In this document: positions 50,092-58,536 of the stretch, in pieces
Layout of the letters: every line of letters begins with the position of its first letter
How positions within the stretch are numbered: the stretch's first letter is position 1
Origin: Ketobacter sp964016105
Lineage (GTDB): Bacteria > Pseudomonadota > Gammaproteobacteria > Pseudomonadales > Ketobacteraceae
Assembly: GCA_964016105.1 (NCBI GenBank)
Contig: CAXHEX010000021.1
Coordinates: 27,476 to 91,475, forward strand
Direction of reading: 5' to 3'
Length of the DNA stretch: 64,000 bases
Notes under the pieces: generated by a model
The model's database searches: none
What the model was told of the DNA's origin: nothing
The model's input: only the letters and a program-made list of their open reading frames with translations
Program-made: the position numbers and the translations under genes

Positions 50092-52512
50092 TTATCTCTC
50101 CAATGGTTTGTTAAGCCTTAGCGCGTTTAATACCACCAGCAGGGAGCTTAGTGACATACCCAAGGCCGATGCCCAGGGCGGGATGAAGCCCGCAGCCGCC
50201 AACGGAAGCGCGGTGATATTATACACAATTGCCCAGCTCAGGTTTTGCCTGATTATGCGATGGGTTTTTGCCACTGTATTGAATACTTTAGTGAGGGGAT
50301 TCAGGCTTGTACCCAGCATTAATCCATCGGCAGCCAATTTGGCTAGATCACTGCCTTCAGCGAGACTAACGGAGACGTCCGCACCGGCGAGAACCGGGGC
50401 ATCATTAATACCATCTCCCACCATCAACACTCTGCGACCGTCAGCTTGCAAGCGCTTGATGTAGCTCAGCTTGTCATCCGGTGTCGCATTGCCATAAACA
50501 TGTTGAATCTCCAGCTGTTGGGCTACTTCGTTCACATGGGAGCTGGCATCACCACTTAGAATGTGGCAATTCAATTTATTGATTTCAAGAAATCGCACCA
50601 CATCATGGGCGCTTTCCCGTAACAAATCTTCCACCCTAAACCAGGCCAGTGGGTTGTGCTCTGATGCCAACAGTAGCCATTGTCCGTTTGCTTGGGGCTG
50701 TTGCGGAACCGGGGTGCGATTAAAGTTGGCGTAGCTGGCTTTACCGATACGGTAGCGGGTGTCTTGCAGCAGGCCTTCCACGCCCTGATTTGCAGTAATG
50801 GTGACTTTCTCAAACTTGTGTTCAATGTGTTGTTGATGGAAGGCCTTGGCTATGGGGTGTTCCGATTCCTGTTCTAAACCCGCAGCCATGGACAGCAATA
50901 TGGACTCGTCTAGTTCCTGTAATGGGGTTATTTGGGTTAGTGTGAATTTACCCAAGGTTAGGGTACCGGTTTTATCGAACACCACGTCCGTGACTTTATC
51001 GATTGCTTCGATGGTGTGGGCTCGGGTAGATAGAAAGCCAATTTGAGTCAGGCTGGCAGTGGCGGCGGTGATTGCGGCTGGTGTGGCCAGAGATAATGCA
51101 CATGGACAGGTCACCACGAGAACGGAGAGCATGATCCAGAATGCATCCTGGGGCGATTTCAAGCCCCAGTATCCATAAACTGCGACAGAAACCACCAGCA
51201 CCACTGCCACAAAATAGCTGGCCACTTTGTCTGCCAGTATGAAGGTTTTTGGTTTGTCCGCTTCGGCCCTTTCCAAAAGCCTTCGCAGTGTGGAAAGGGT
51301 GCCATCCTGAGGGCGGCTGGTGATGGTTATGGTGAGGGGTTGATCCACATTTACTGTACCACCGGTAACACTGTCACCAGGCGTTTTTTCCAGCGGCAGT
51401 GACTCTCCCGTGAGCATGGACTCATTGGCCGCACTGGCGCCCTTAATTACTTCACCGTCTGCTGGAATGATTTCTCCTGCTTTAACCAAGACACAGTCAC
51501 CGGGTTGTAGTGTTTCTGCAGGGATAAGTTTGGGAGTGTCATTGCTGTCCAACAGCCGCGCCGTTTGAATCTGCTGGTGTGAGAGCCGAATTGACGTTTG
51601 TTGAGATCGATGGCGGGCTCGCATCTCAAGATAGCGGCCCACTGAAAGAAAGAATACGAACATACAAACCGAGTCGAAGTAGACTTCTGGTCCATTGAAC
51701 GCCGTTGCCCACAAACTGGCGAAGTAAGCAAAGCTGATGGCCAAAGCCACCGGTACATCCATGGATAGATGGCGGTTTTTAAGGCTGCGAAATGCCCCCG
51801 CCAAAAAAGGTAAGCCTGAATAGAAATAGACGGGGGTACAAATCAGGGCACTGATACTTCTTAAAAACTGCTGGTGTGCGGCGTCCATACCCTCAAAGGC
51901 CCCGAGGTATAGCCCTGCGGCGTACATCATAACTTGCATTGCGCCTAGGCCCGCCAGCCCAATGCGAGTTAAAGCCTGTTTATTCTCCCGCTTAATTTGT
52001 GCTTCTTGTTGCAAGGGGGAGTAGGGCTCAGCTTTATAACCCACTTTGGCTATGGATTTAATCAGTCCACTGAGACTGGTTTTGTCCGGGTTCCATATTA
52101 CCTGGGCATGATGATTCGACAGATTCACATTGCACTGATTAACACCAGGCTGCTGATTGAGCTGTTTTTCCAGCAGCCAGACACAAGCAGCACAGGTAAT
52201 ACCATCAATCAGCAGGGTAATTTCCTGGTGCTGATCAGGCAGGGTATGGACGTACTTATTTTGTAAATTAGGATCATCCCAATCGGTTAAACCGTCTAAA
52301 AATTCAGGCACCAGATCGGCAGAGGGAATGGCGCCGGGTTCTACGTTTTGCCGTTGCTCATAGTAACTTTCCATTCCCATATCGAGAATGGTTTGGGCAA
52401 CAGACTGACAGCCGGGACAACACATGGGCCGGCTTTCGCCGGCAATGGTGACTTCATAATGATGGCTGTCTGTTACCGGTAGACCACAGTGGAAACAGGA
52501 GATTGGAGGCAT
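50092..52512 (-). CDS. ccoI: Copper-transporting P-type ATPase CcoI (FixI)
   Basis: An 806-residue P1B ATPase that supplies copper for the cbb3 oxidase. An N-terminal Cys-rich part (CFHCGLP, MCCPGCQ) precedes a heavy-metal domain with CAACVWLLEKQ near residue 105. Membrane helices surround TCPCALSLATPAA (CPC) near 470. Catalytic motifs are TGES near 370, DKTGT near 512, ESEHPIAKAF near 552 and GDGINDAP near 690. Translation is coupled to ccoH: the ATG shares a base with the ccoH stop. Confidence 0.96.
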   Translation of the reverse strand: MPPISCFHCGLPVTDSHHYEVTIAGESRPMCCPGCQSVAQTILDMGMESYYEQRQNVEPGAIPSADLVPEFLDGLTDWDDPNLQNKYVHTLPDQHQEITLLIDGITCAACVWLLEKQLNQQPGVNQCNVNLSNHHAQVIWNPDKTSLSGLIKSIAKVGYKAEPYSPLQQEAQIKRENKQALTRIGLAGLGAMQVMMYAAGLYLGAFEGMDAAHQQFLRSISALICTPVYFYSGLPFLAGAFRSLKNRHLSMDVPVALAISFAYFASLWATAFNGPEVYFDSVCMFVFFLSVGRYLEMRARHRSQQTSIRLSHQQIQTARLLDSNDTPKLIPAETLQPGDCVLVKAGEIIPADGEVIKGASAANESMLTGESLPLEKTPGDSVTGGTVNVDQPLTITITSRPQDGTLSTLRRLLERAEADKPKTFILADKVASYFVAVVLVVSVAVYGYWGLKSPQDAFWIMLSVLVVTCPCALSLATPAAITAATASLTQIGFLSTRAHTIEAIDKVTDVVFDKTGTLTLGKFTLTQITPLQELDESILLSMAAGLEQESEHPIAKAFHQQHIEHKFEKVTITANQGVEGLLQDTRYRIGKASYANFNRTPVPQQPQANGQWLLLASEHNPLAWFRVEDLLRESAHDVVRFLEINKLNCHILSGDASSHVNEVAQQLEIQHVYGNATPDDKLSYIKRLQADGRRVLMVGDGINDAPVLAGADVSVSLAEGSDLAKLAADGLMLGTSLNPLTKVFNTVAKTHRIIRQNLSWAIVYNITALPLAAAGFIPPWASALGMSLSSLLVVLNALRLNKPLER

Positions 52513-53030
52513 TAGCTGTGGGGAGTTAAGGCAAGTTTTTCGACCACACCGGAGAAATCGATTTTACCTTCCAATTCCCATGGGGACGTGGGTGGTCGCA
52601 ACAACACATAAAAGACGCCTTCTGGCACTGAATCCAGTTTGGCGTAGTACTGTTGATCGGGTGCCAAGTACAGGCGGATCGAATGGTCTCTTGACTTGAG
52701 AGTGGGATGCATCAAATCAAGGATTAGCTCAGGCTCGGCGGCTGTGTTGATGTTTTCCACATCCACCAACAGATCGCTTTGTTCCTGCTTAAAAGTAAAG
52801 CGAGCGGTAATGCCCATTTCCCTGGCTTTGAGCTGCTTGTCCAGGCGTTGATTTATGGCCATCCCATCCTTGTACCAATCTTGCCTTACGAGGCTGTCTT
52901 CTCCTTCCAGGGCCAGCTTGATCATGATTACGCCCATTATTACGGAGCTGAGGGGGATGGCAATTAAAAACCAGGGCCAGAACTGCTTGTGCCAGGGTTT
53001 TGAGTCGGTTTTCATTGGCTTTTGATTCAC
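52512..53030 (-). CDS. ccoH: cbb3 oxidase biogenesis protein CcoH (FixH)
   Basis: A 172-residue protein with one membrane helix near residues 18-38 (FWPWFLIAIPLSSVIMGVIM) and a periplasmic domain of FixH type (EDSLVRQDWYKDGMAINQRLD). It acts in cbb3 assembly. The start codon overlaps the ccoG stop by four bases. Confidence 0.9.
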   Translation of the reverse strand: MNQKPMKTDSKPWHKQFWPWFLIAIPLSSVIMGVIMIKLALEGEDSLVRQDWYKDGMAINQRLDKQLKAREMGITARFTFKQEQSDLLVDVENINTAAEPELILDLMHPTLKSRDHSIRLYLAPDQQYYAKLDSVPEGVFYVLLRPPTSPWELEGKIDFSGVVEKLALTPHS

Positions 53031-54451
53031 TTTCTGGGCCCCAGGAATCGAGATTCTTCGGTTACTTCCTGAGACGGGTCAGACACGGATTGAACAGTAA
53101 AATAGACGGTCGTGTTGCGCTGTTCCAATTGCTCAGGGGCTATCTCTAAAGTGACGGTTAGGCTAAGCAGTTCACCGGGCTTTGTGCTAACTTTTTCTGG
53201 AATATGGGTGACCACATTTTTTAAACCATCAACGCTAACGGTATACTCTTGTCCCTGTTGCGTCTTGTTCATAATTTTGAGTGTATAAGTATTTTCAATA
53301 TTGCCCTGGGAGTTTTCCCGGAAGAGGGCATTTCGATCGCGGATGATATCCAGTTCCAGCGGGATTCTAGAAAACACCGTGCTCAAAAATAAGACTATCA
53401 TTACCATCAATGCGACGCCATAGCCAATCAGCCTGGGGCGCAGCACCTTGGATGGTTTGCCTTCTACCGCATTTTCTGTGGAGTAGCGAATCAGGCCTTT
53501 GGGGTAATTCATTTGCTCCATGATATCGTCGCAGGCATCAATACAAGCGGCGCAACTAATGCACTCGTATTGCAGACCGTTGCGAATATCGATGCCTGTG
53601 GGGCAGACTTGGACACACAGCTGACAGTTGACGCAGGCACCCAGCCCAGTCTCTTCCAGCGCCACATTTTTTTTGCGGGCTCCTCTTGGTTCACCACGAT
53701 CCTTGTCGTAGGTGACTATCAATGTATCGCGGTCAAACATAACGCTTTGGAAGCGAGCATAGGGACACATAAACATACAGACCTGTTCCCGCATCCAACC
53801 AGCATTGGTATAGGTGGCTAGAGTAAAGAAGGTTAGCCAAAACCAGACCCAACCGGAAACGTTGACATAAAAGAGATCCAACCAAAGTTCTCTAATGGGA
53901 GTGAAGTAGCCCACAAATGTAAAGGCGGTCCAGAAGGCTAGTAGCAGCCAAAGTCCATGTTTCGCGAATTTCTTCGCGAATTTCTGTTTGGACATGGGCT
54001 GGGCGTCCAGCTTCATTCGCTTGTTTCGATTACCCTCGGTAATGAATTCGATCCACATGAAAAAGGTGGTCCAAACCGTCTGCGGGCAGGTGTATCCGCA
54101 CCACACGCGCCCAGCCAAAACCGTTACAAAAAACAGGCCGAAGGCGGCGATGATCAGCAACCAGGACAGGTACAGGAAATCCTGGGGCCAAAAGGTAAAC
54201 CAAAAAATATAAAATTTACGATCAGGTAGATCGAACAGAATGGCTTGGCGCCCATCCCAGCCCAACCAGGGCAGCAAAAAATATAGGCCAAGGGTAACCC
54301 AAATAGTGGCGACTCTGAGGGTTTGGAATAAGCCCTGGGGATGTCGCTGGTAGATCTTTTCTCTTTTTTTATATAGATCAACATTTTCATTCGCATTGGG
54401 CGTAACATTTTTAACTGCAATTTTGTTTGCCTCTACCGACATGCGTGTCAC
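53027..54451 (-). CDS. ccoG: cbb3 oxidase accessory protein CcoG (FixG/RdxA)
   Basis: A 474-residue membrane protein with two 4Fe-4S ferredoxin motifs (CVNCQLCVQVCP and CISCAACIDACD, near residues 258-305) and about five membrane helices, with the GYTCPQTVW motif near 115. It belongs to assembly of the cbb3 oxidase, in copper reduction. It starts about 115 bases after ccoP, with a hairpin between. Confidence 0.95.
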   Translation of the reverse strand: MTRMSVEANKIAVKNVTPNANENVDLYKKREKIYQRHPQGLFQTLRVATIWVTLGLYFLLPWLGWDGRQAILFDLPDRKFYIFWFTFWPQDFLYLSWLLIIAAFGLFFVTVLAGRVWCGYTCPQTVWTTFFMWIEFITEGNRNKRMKLDAQPMSKQKFAKKFAKHGLWLLLAFWTAFTFVGYFTPIRELWLDLFYVNVSGWVWFWLTFFTLATYTNAGWMREQVCMFMCPYARFQSVMFDRDTLIVTYDKDRGEPRGARKKNVALEETGLGACVNCQLCVQVCPTGIDIRNGLQYECISCAACIDACDDIMEQMNYPKGLIRYSTENAVEGKPSKVLRPRLIGYGVALMVMIVLFLSTVFSRIPLELDIIRDRNALFRENSQGNIENTYTLKIMNKTQQGQEYTVSVDGLKNVVTHIPEKVSTKPGELLSLTVTLEIAPEQLEQRNTTVYFTVQSVSDPSQEVTEESRFLGPRK

Positions 54452-54524
54452 CTGCTAATAACTATATGTTCAGCCAGGAATATAGCTGGCTAAAAATTAA
54501 CCTGTAAGCCAGGTTTGTTGGATA

Positions 54525-54552
54525 CTCGGCTGTGCTGGTTAGCACAACCGAG
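54525..54552. repeat. Intercistronic hairpin between ccoP and ccoG
   Basis: CTCGGCTGTGCT at 54525-54536 pairs with AGCACAACCGAG at 54541-54552 with one mismatch around a 4-base loop. It lies 14 bases from the ccoP end. No T run follows on the minus strand, so it may slow or process the transcript more than end it, letting the structural subunits be made in excess of ccoGHIS. Confidence 0.5.
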
Positions 54553-54565
54553 CGGTCTTTCTTGA

Positions 54566-55465
54566 TCACTTGCTTAAGCTATACACATAGGTCGCCAAAA
54601 CATGGATTTTCTCTGCACTCAGTTGCTCTGCGAACGCGGGCATTTTACCACCGCGGCCGTTATTGAGTGTTTCGATGATTTTTGCTTCGCTACCACCGTA
54701 TAGCCAGATATTATCCGTTAAGTTGGGTGCACCTAGCATCTGGTTACCCTTACCATCAGCGCCATGGCAAGCAGCACACATCAAAGTGAACTTCTCTTTG
54801 CCGGCCGCAGCATCACCAGAACCGGTATTGCCGCTGAGGCTAAGGACGTAGCTAGCCACATCAACCACGCCTTTTTCCCCCAGAGCAGCACCCAACGCGG
54901 GCATTAAACCAGCTCGGCCATTGTGTAGAGTCTCTTTGATCTTTTCTGGTGTGCCGCCGTAGAGCCAATCACTATCGGTGAGGTTTGGGTAACCCACGTT
55001 GCCGCGGGCGTCGGAACCGTGGCAGATAGCACAGTTGTTTCCGAACAAGCGCTGGCCGGTTTTAATCACCTCTTCATTTTGCATCAGCTTTTCCACAGGG
55101 ATGGCTGCATACTCTTCAAAAAGACGATCGTAACGGTTGTCCGCTTTTTGCACCTCGGTTTCCCATTGACTAGTGGAGCTCCAGCCAAGAAAACCCTTAG
55201 CGTCGCCCCACCCTGGGTACAGGGTAAGGTAAATAAACGCAAACGCGATGGTGAAATAGAACAGGTTCAACCACCAGTGTGGTAACGGGTTGTTGAGCTC
55301 TTCTATGCCGTCAAAGTTGTGACCCATTGACTCGCCATCACCGATGGGGTCTTCAGGTCGTTTGCGGGTCCACCATAATAACCAGAGGCAGCCCAGCAAG
55401 TTGATAAGGACAATGGTGATAATCCAACCATTAACCCAGCCTTGTGTAAAATCAGTACCAGTCAT
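54566..55465 (-). CDS. ccoP: cbb3 oxidase subunit III, diheme cytochrome c CcoP
   Basis: A 299-residue diheme cytochrome that passes electrons to the oxidase core. Two N-terminal membrane helices (about 12-33, 65-85) precede a periplasmic part with CAICH at 145-149 and CAACH at 230-234. Met axial-ligand segments (GLMPAL, KMPAF) follow each. It follows ccoQ, 18 bases downstream. Confidence 0.95.
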   Translation of the reverse strand: MTGTDFTQGWVNGWIITIVLINLLGCLWLLWWTRKRPEDPIGDGESMGHNFDGIEELNNPLPHWWLNLFYFTIAFAFIYLTLYPGWGDAKGFLGWSSTSQWETEVQKADNRYDRLFEEYAAIPVEKLMQNEEVIKTGQRLFGNNCAICHGSDARGNVGYPNLTDSDWLYGGTPEKIKETLHNGRAGLMPALGAALGEKGVVDVASYVLSLSGNTGSGDAAAGKEKFTLMCAACHGADGKGNQMLGAPNLTDNIWLYGGSEAKIIETLNNGRGGKMPAFAEQLSAEKIHVLATYVYSLSK

Positions 55466-55483
55466 TTATTTCGTCTCCATGCC

Positions 55484-55651
55484 CTAGTCGTTCTTCAGGG
55501 TTTTCTCGTCTTGTGCATCGTCAGCAAAGGGTAGATTGGCGGCGTCATCGAAGCCTTTTTTGCGGCGTGAGCTGAATGTCCACCAACACACGCCTAAAAA
55601 CGCTGCGAAAGCCAAAATCGTTGCTATGCCTCGCCAAGTATTAATGTCCAT
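55484..55651 (-). CDS. ccoQ: cbb3 oxidase small subunit CcoQ
   Basis: A 55-residue protein: MDINTWRGIATILAF opens one membrane helix (residues 8-26), then SSRRKKGFDDAANLPF, the CcoQ signature. It stabilises the complex. ATG start at 55649-55651 with GAGG just upstream; it lies between ccoO and ccoP as usual. Confidence 0.92.
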   Translation of the reverse strand: MDINTWRGIATILAFAAFLGVCWWTFSSRRKKGFDDAANLPFADDAQDEKTLKND

Positions 55652-55655
55652 CGGG

Positions 55656-56270
55656 TTACCTCTTAATGTTGAGGAAGGTTCCCAATCCCTGTAAGTACGC
55701 TATAAGCGCATCGATTTCCTTTTTGCCTTCTACTGCTGCTTTGGCACCCTCGATGTCTGCATCGGTATAAGGCACACCAACTTTGCGCAGCGCTTCCATT
55801 TTGGGGCCGGTGAGGTCACCACTGAGGATATTCTCATCAAGCCAAGGAAATGCCGGCATGTTGGATTCTGGAACTACGTCCCTTGGGTCCATCAAATGAT
55901 CGTAGTGCCACTGGTCACTGTAGCGACCACCCACGCGAGCCAAGTCTGGCCCTGTGCGTTTTGAGCCCCACAGAAACGGGTGCTCATAAACGTGCTCGCC
56001 TGCAACACTGTAATGTCCATAGCGTTCGGTTTCTGCACGGAAGGGGCGGATCATCTGTGAGTGACAGGTATTGCAGCCTTCACGGATGTAGATATCTCGA
56101 CCTTCCAGCTGCAAGGCGTTCCAAGGTTTTAACCCTTCAATAGGTTGGGTGGTTTGCTTTTGGAAAAACAGGGGAACGATTTCCACCAAGCCGCCAAAGC
56201 TTACGGCAACCAGGGTCAGAACAATCATTAGCCCTACATTTTTTTCTACTATTTCATGCGTCTTAGCCAT
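55656..56270 (-). CDS. ccoO: cbb3 oxidase subunit II, monoheme cytochrome c CcoO
   Basis: A 204-residue membrane-anchored cytochrome with one N-terminal helix (residues 12-35) and the heme site CNTCH at 66-70, followed by SQMIRPFRAE. It relays electrons from CcoP to the heme-copper core. It lies between ccoN and ccoQ. Confidence 0.95.
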   Translation of the reverse strand: MAKTHEIVEKNVGLMIVLTLVAVSFGGLVEIVPLFFQKQTTQPIEGLKPWNALQLEGRDIYIREGCNTCHSQMIRPFRAETERYGHYSVAGEHVYEHPFLWGSKRTGPDLARVGGRYSDQWHYDHLMDPRDVVPESNMPAFPWLDENILSGDLTGPKMEALRKVGVPYTDADIEGAKAAVEGKKEIDALIAYLQGLGTFLNIKR

Positions 56271-56283
56271 GCTTAAAGTCTCC

Positions 56284-57711
56284 TTACGCGGGTTGAGCTG
56301 CGGTGTTGGTGGAAGGGGACGAGCTGCTCATGGTCTTAAACACGTTGTAAGCCATTAGGAACATTCCGCTTAAGAAAACTAAACCACCCAGCATACGGAC
56401 AATGTAGTAGGGGTAGTTGGCTTTCAGAGCCTCAACGAAGGTGTAGGTCAAGGTGCCGTCGTCGTTAACTGCGCGCCACATCAGACCTTGAGAAATACCG
56501 GCAACCCACATGGAAGCGATATACATAACCGTACCAATGGTGGCTAACCAGAAATGAGTATTAACCAAGCCGACGCTGTGCATTTCTTTTTTACCATAGA
56601 GCCATGGCACCAAAGCATACAAAGACCCAATGGAAATCATGGCAACCCAGCCAAGAGCACCAGAGTGCACATGACCAATGGTCCAATCGGTGTAGTGGGA
56701 CAGCGCGTTAACGGTCTTGATGGACATCATTGGGCCTTCAAACGTGGACATACCGTAGAAGGAAAGCGCAACAATCAAGAAACGAATTACCGGGTCATCC
56801 CGCAGCTTCTCCCAAGCGCCTGATAGCGTCATGATACCATTGATCATGCCACCCCAGGACGGAGCAAGCAGAACCAGAGAAAATGCCATGCCGATTGACT
56901 GCGCCCAATCGGGTAATGCGGTGTAGTGCAGGTGGTGAGGACCAGCCCACATATAAATAGAGATCAGAGCCCAGAAGTGAACGATGGACAGTCTGTAGGA
57001 AAACACGGGTCGACCCGCTTGCTTTGGTACAAAGTAATACATCATTCCCAGGAAGCCAGCCGTTAAAAAGAATCCCACAGCATTGTGCCCGTACCACCAT
57101 TGAACCATGGCATCCATGGCACCGGGATAGATTGAGTAGGATTTTGTCAGAGTGACGGGTATGGCCATACTGTTAACGATGTGCAGCAGCGCTACCGTTA
57201 TAATGAAGGCACCGTAAAACCAGTTTGCCACATAGATGTGCGATGTGTTGCGCTTGGCGATGGTGCCGAAGAAAACCACCGCGTAAGCAACCCAAACCAC
57301 CGCAATAAGAATGTCGATTGGCCATTCCAACTCTGCATATTCCTTAGAGCTGGTTAGTCCAAGAGGCAGAGTTACAGCTGCCGCTACTATAACCAGTTGC
57401 CATCCCCAAAAGACAAACTTGGCTAACGCTGGAGCAAACAGTGAAGTTTGGCAAGTACGTTGAACAACGTAGAGTGACGTCGCCATTAGTGCGCAACCAC
57501 CAAAGGCGAAAATAACCGCATTGGTGTGTAAGGGACGCAAACGGCTGTAGGTCAGCCAGGGAAGTTCAAAGTTCAGAGCGGGAAACGCCAATTGAGCTGC
57601 GATAAACACCCCAACCGCCATTCCAACAATGCCCCAGATTACGGTCATGACCGTGAATTGCTTTACGACGGCGTAGTCGTATTGCGGCGCGACAGCTTGA
57701 CTATTACTCAT
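56284..57711 (-). CDS. ccoN: cbb3 oxidase catalytic subunit CcoN
   Basis: A 475-residue heme-copper oxidase core with about 12 helices that reduces oxygen at low concentration and pumps protons. His ligands are visible: RPLHTNAVIFAF near residue 58, WWYGHNAVGFFLT near 206 for the copper site, PHHLHYTALP near 258 and GHVHSGALGW near 345. It is the first gene of ccoNOQP-ccoGHIS. Upstream lie an Anr site and a -10 at the class II spacing. Confidence 0.97.
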   Translation of the reverse strand: MSNSQAVAPQYDYAVVKQFTVMTVIWGIVGMAVGVFIAAQLAFPALNFELPWLTYSRLRPLHTNAVIFAFGGCALMATSLYVVQRTCQTSLFAPALAKFVFWGWQLVIVAAAVTLPLGLTSSKEYAELEWPIDILIAVVWVAYAVVFFGTIAKRNTSHIYVANWFYGAFIITVALLHIVNSMAIPVTLTKSYSIYPGAMDAMVQWWYGHNAVGFFLTAGFLGMMYYFVPKQAGRPVFSYRLSIVHFWALISIYMWAGPHHLHYTALPDWAQSIGMAFSLVLLAPSWGGMINGIMTLSGAWEKLRDDPVIRFLIVALSFYGMSTFEGPMMSIKTVNALSHYTDWTIGHVHSGALGWVAMISIGSLYALVPWLYGKKEMHSVGLVNTHFWLATIGTVMYIASMWVAGISQGLMWRAVNDDGTLTYTFVEALKANYPYYIVRMLGGLVFLSGMFLMAYNVFKTMSSSSPSTNTAAQPA

Positions 57712-57794
57712 TGAGTGTCATTCCTATATTGAGTGATTGGACACACTATGGTTACTACAAAATTTTCCAAATAAGGCAGCGCCAGCAACACATT

Positions 57795-57806
57795 ATTGCT
57801 AGCAAT
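57795..57806. repeat. Perfect 12-bp palindrome at the predicted ccoN start point
   Basis: ATTGCTAGCAAT is fully self-complementary and covers the predicted start site near 57804. It may be an operator of a second regulator or chance. Confidence 0.4.
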
Positions 57807-57810
57807 CTGC

Positions 57811-57816
57811 ATTATA
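57811..57816 (-). promoter_or_regulatory. -10 hexamer of the ccoN promoter
   Basis: A perfect TATAAT on the minus strand. The centre of the Anr box lies 41.5 bases upstream of the start point (near 57803) implied by this -10. Confidence 0.65.
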
Positions 57817-57837
57817 GGTGCGAATGCCTAACTTGCC

Positions 57838-57851
57838 TTGATACATGTCAA
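57838..57851. promoter_or_regulatory. Anr/FNR box of the ccoNOQP operon
   Basis: On the minus strand TTGACATGTATCAA matches TTGAT-N4-ATCAA with one change. It sits at the class II activation position relative to a perfect -10, so oxygen limitation should turn the operon on. Confidence 0.82.
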
Positions 57852-57884
57852 CACCAGTCATATTTCAACCAGTTAAGCGATTTT

Positions 57885-57901
57885 TGCACCCCTATTGCGC
57901 G
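57885..57901. promoter_or_regulatory. Possible NtrC-like half-site upstream of glnK
   Basis: TGCACCCCTATTGCGCG has one good NtrC half (TGCACC) and a poor second half, about 150 bases before the sigma-54 candidate start. Position fits an enhancer; sequence support is weak. Confidence 0.25.
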
Positions 57902-58019
57902 CTAATCTTCAGTATATGACTGAGGATAGTGCGTTTTCGGTGGATACAGGTTGTTGGAGGCGGATAAATCGTGGAGAATCTGTCCGACCTCTGTGGTCCT
58001 AGCGCTTGTGCGCTCACTA

Positions 58020-58036
58020 TTGGCGCATATAGAGCT
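58020..58036 (+). promoter_or_regulatory. Candidate sigma-54 promoter of glnK-amtB
   Basis: TTGGCGCATATAGAGCT has GG at 58022-58023 and GC at 58034-58035 with exactly ten bases between, as required for the -24/-12 elements; the flanks partly match TGGCAC-N5-TTGCA. Transcription would start near 58046, 93 bases before glnK. glnK-amtB is nitrogen-regulated in relatives. Confidence 0.5.
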
Positions 58037-58138
58037 GTAGCGGTTTAATTCTGATTCATACCCCGTATCGGAATCCGGAACATAGAAGCCAACAAACAAC
58101 TAAAATAATCAGCAACACAAGAATTAGGGGCGGCAATT

Positions 58139-58477
58139 ATGAGAATGATTACGGCAATCATCAAGCCTTTTAAGCTAGATGAAGTGAGAGAAGCGCTTAC
58201 GGAAATCGGTATAACCGGTATGACGATAGAAGAAATAAAGGGTTTTGGACGTCAGAAAGGTCACACTGAACTGTATCGTGGAGCTGAATATGTGATTGAT
58301 TTTGTTCCAAAAATCAAGATTCAGATCGCTTTGTCCGATGATAAGGTGGAGCAAGCGGTTGAGATCATCAGCAAGGCAGCCCGCACCACAAAAATTGGTG
58401 ATGGAAAAATATTTATTACTCCTATCGAGCAAGTTTTGCGGATTCGAACTGGGGAAACTGACGAGTCCGCGCTGTAA
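58139..58477 (+). CDS. glnK: Nitrogen regulatory protein PII (GlnK)
   Basis: A 112-residue PII trimer subunit that senses 2-oxoglutarate and ATP/ADP and is uridylylated. The T-loop ELYRGAEYVIDF holds the target Tyr51. The tail near TPIEQVLRIRTGETDESAL carries the B- and C-loop family features. It precedes amtB by 59 bases, so it is called GlnK; it would plug AmtB when nitrogen is ample. Confidence 0.95.
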   Translation: MRMITAIIKPFKLDEVREALTEIGITGMTIEEIKGFGRQKGHTELYRGAEYVIDFVPKIKIQIALSDDKVEQAVEIISKAARTTKIGDGKIFITPIEQVLRIRTGETDESAL

Positions 58478-58536
58478 AACCAATAGCAACACATAAATCA
58501 AGGCCAACTTAGTTACAACCTTCAAGGGGACTATAT

